A stretch of DNA of 64,000 bases. Origin: Opitutaceae bacterium (lineage in GTDB: Bacteria; Verrucomicrobiota; Verrucomicrobiia; Opitutales; Opitutaceae). Each line of letters starts with the position of its first letter. The first letter of the stretch is position 1. Positions 63,685 through 64,000 of this stretch are shown here, piece by piece. The DNA is taken from assembly GCA_003151515.1 (NCBI GenBank), contig PLXS01000025.1:372001-436000 (forward strand), given 5' to 3'. The notes beneath the pieces are model-generated. The model had not been told where the DNA came from, did no database searches, and worked only from the letters and a program-made list of their open reading frames with translations. The translations under genes and the position numbers were made by a program.

Positions 63685-64000
63685 ATGGTATTGCCAGTAA
63701 ACTCCCCATCACCCGGCACCGATCCATTGGTTCCGGTCACAAGAAAATCGGTCAACGACGTCGTCATCCGCCTTGCGGGCAATTCGCAGGACGGGATCCA
63801 GACGATCGGCGGCTTCCTGGCGCGCCTCGCCGGGCGCTCCGACCAGGATGTCATGACGTACATGACGATCCCCTCGACCATCTCGGGGGGTCCGTCGATC
63901 TTCCAGGTGCGCATGGGCAACGGGGACATCCTCTCCTCGGGCGACCAGGCCGACCTCCTCGTCGCGTTCTACCAGCACAGCTACGACGACCACATCAATT
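63685..64000 (+). CDS. korA: 2-oxoacid (2-oxoglutarate):ferredoxin oxidoreductase, gamma-alpha subunit (partial)
   Basis: The first 105 codons only; the gene runs off the right edge. After a 24-residue leader, DVVIRLAGNSQDGIQTIGGF and TYMTIPSTISGGPSIFQVRM are the gamma-domain signatures of KorA-type fused gamma-alpha subunits. QADLLVAFYQHSYDDHI continues the fold. The enzyme oxidises 2-oxoglutarate (or a related 2-oxoacid) with CoA and reduces ferredoxin. It is placed directly after a complex I operon lacking nuoE/F/G. The substrate is inferred from family resemblance. Confidence 0.85.
   Translation, partial: MVLPVNSPSPGTDPLVPVTRKSVNDVVIRLAGNSQDGIQTIGGFLARLAGRSDQDVMTYMTIPSTISGGPSIFQVRMGNGDILSSGDQADLLVAFYQHSYDDHIN

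Overview
The window is high-GC DNA from a Gram-negative bacterium, most likely Verrucomicrobiota (an Opitutaceae-like lineage). This rests on family composition and protein style: an outer-membrane TonB-dependent receptor beside an SLC45-type sugar importer and MalQ, menaquinone biosynthesis, many secreted TPR/FG-GAP proteins, and a NuoEFG-less complex I followed by a 2-oxoacid:ferredoxin oxidoreductase. The taxonomic call is inference.

Layout. 1-5674: a secreted HAF-repeat protein (running off the left edge), a MacB/FtsX-type permease, a small exported protein and a NUP-family protein. 5675-16655: an accretion zone around a tRNA-Ser(GCU) gene at 14200-14291. It holds (i) a Phd-HicB fused antitoxin with HicA, (ii) rlmN, (iii) a 6.5-kb integrative element bounded by identical 25-bp tRNA 3'-end copies (7688-7712 and 14200-14224) with integrase, a probable excisionase, matching putative arm-type sites near both ends, a nucleotidyltransferase pair, a pRiA4b ORF-3 protein, a LuxR-HTH-like protein and a twice-interrupted IS630-type transposase, and (iv) hipBA between the intact tRNA and a displaced copy of the tRNA 5' half.

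16853-19110: exported or PDZ lipoproteins and a stand-alone response regulator. 19477-26504: a maltodextrin locus (AraC regulator, SLC45 transporter, malQ, TonB receptor); a secreted alpha-amylase lies further on (32575-35097). Between them is an SGNH-TPR / TPR / FG-GAP trio. 35125-48711: housekeeping genes (acylphosphatase, menA, trxA, scpA, ppdK, lactonase, response regulator, hflX), a CsgG-family protein, then an FkbM methyltransferase and two large membrane glycosyltransferase-like proteins (to 51354).

51532-63549: one tightly overlapping operon nuoA-B-C-D-I-H-J-K-L-M-M2-N with no nuoE/F/G, followed by the start of a korA-like gene. The arrangement suggests 2-oxoacid oxidation giving reduced ferredoxin, complex I oxidising it, and menaquinone (MenA) as acceptor. 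The two NuoM paralogues mean four antiporter-like subunits in all. This electron-flow scheme is inference from gene content.
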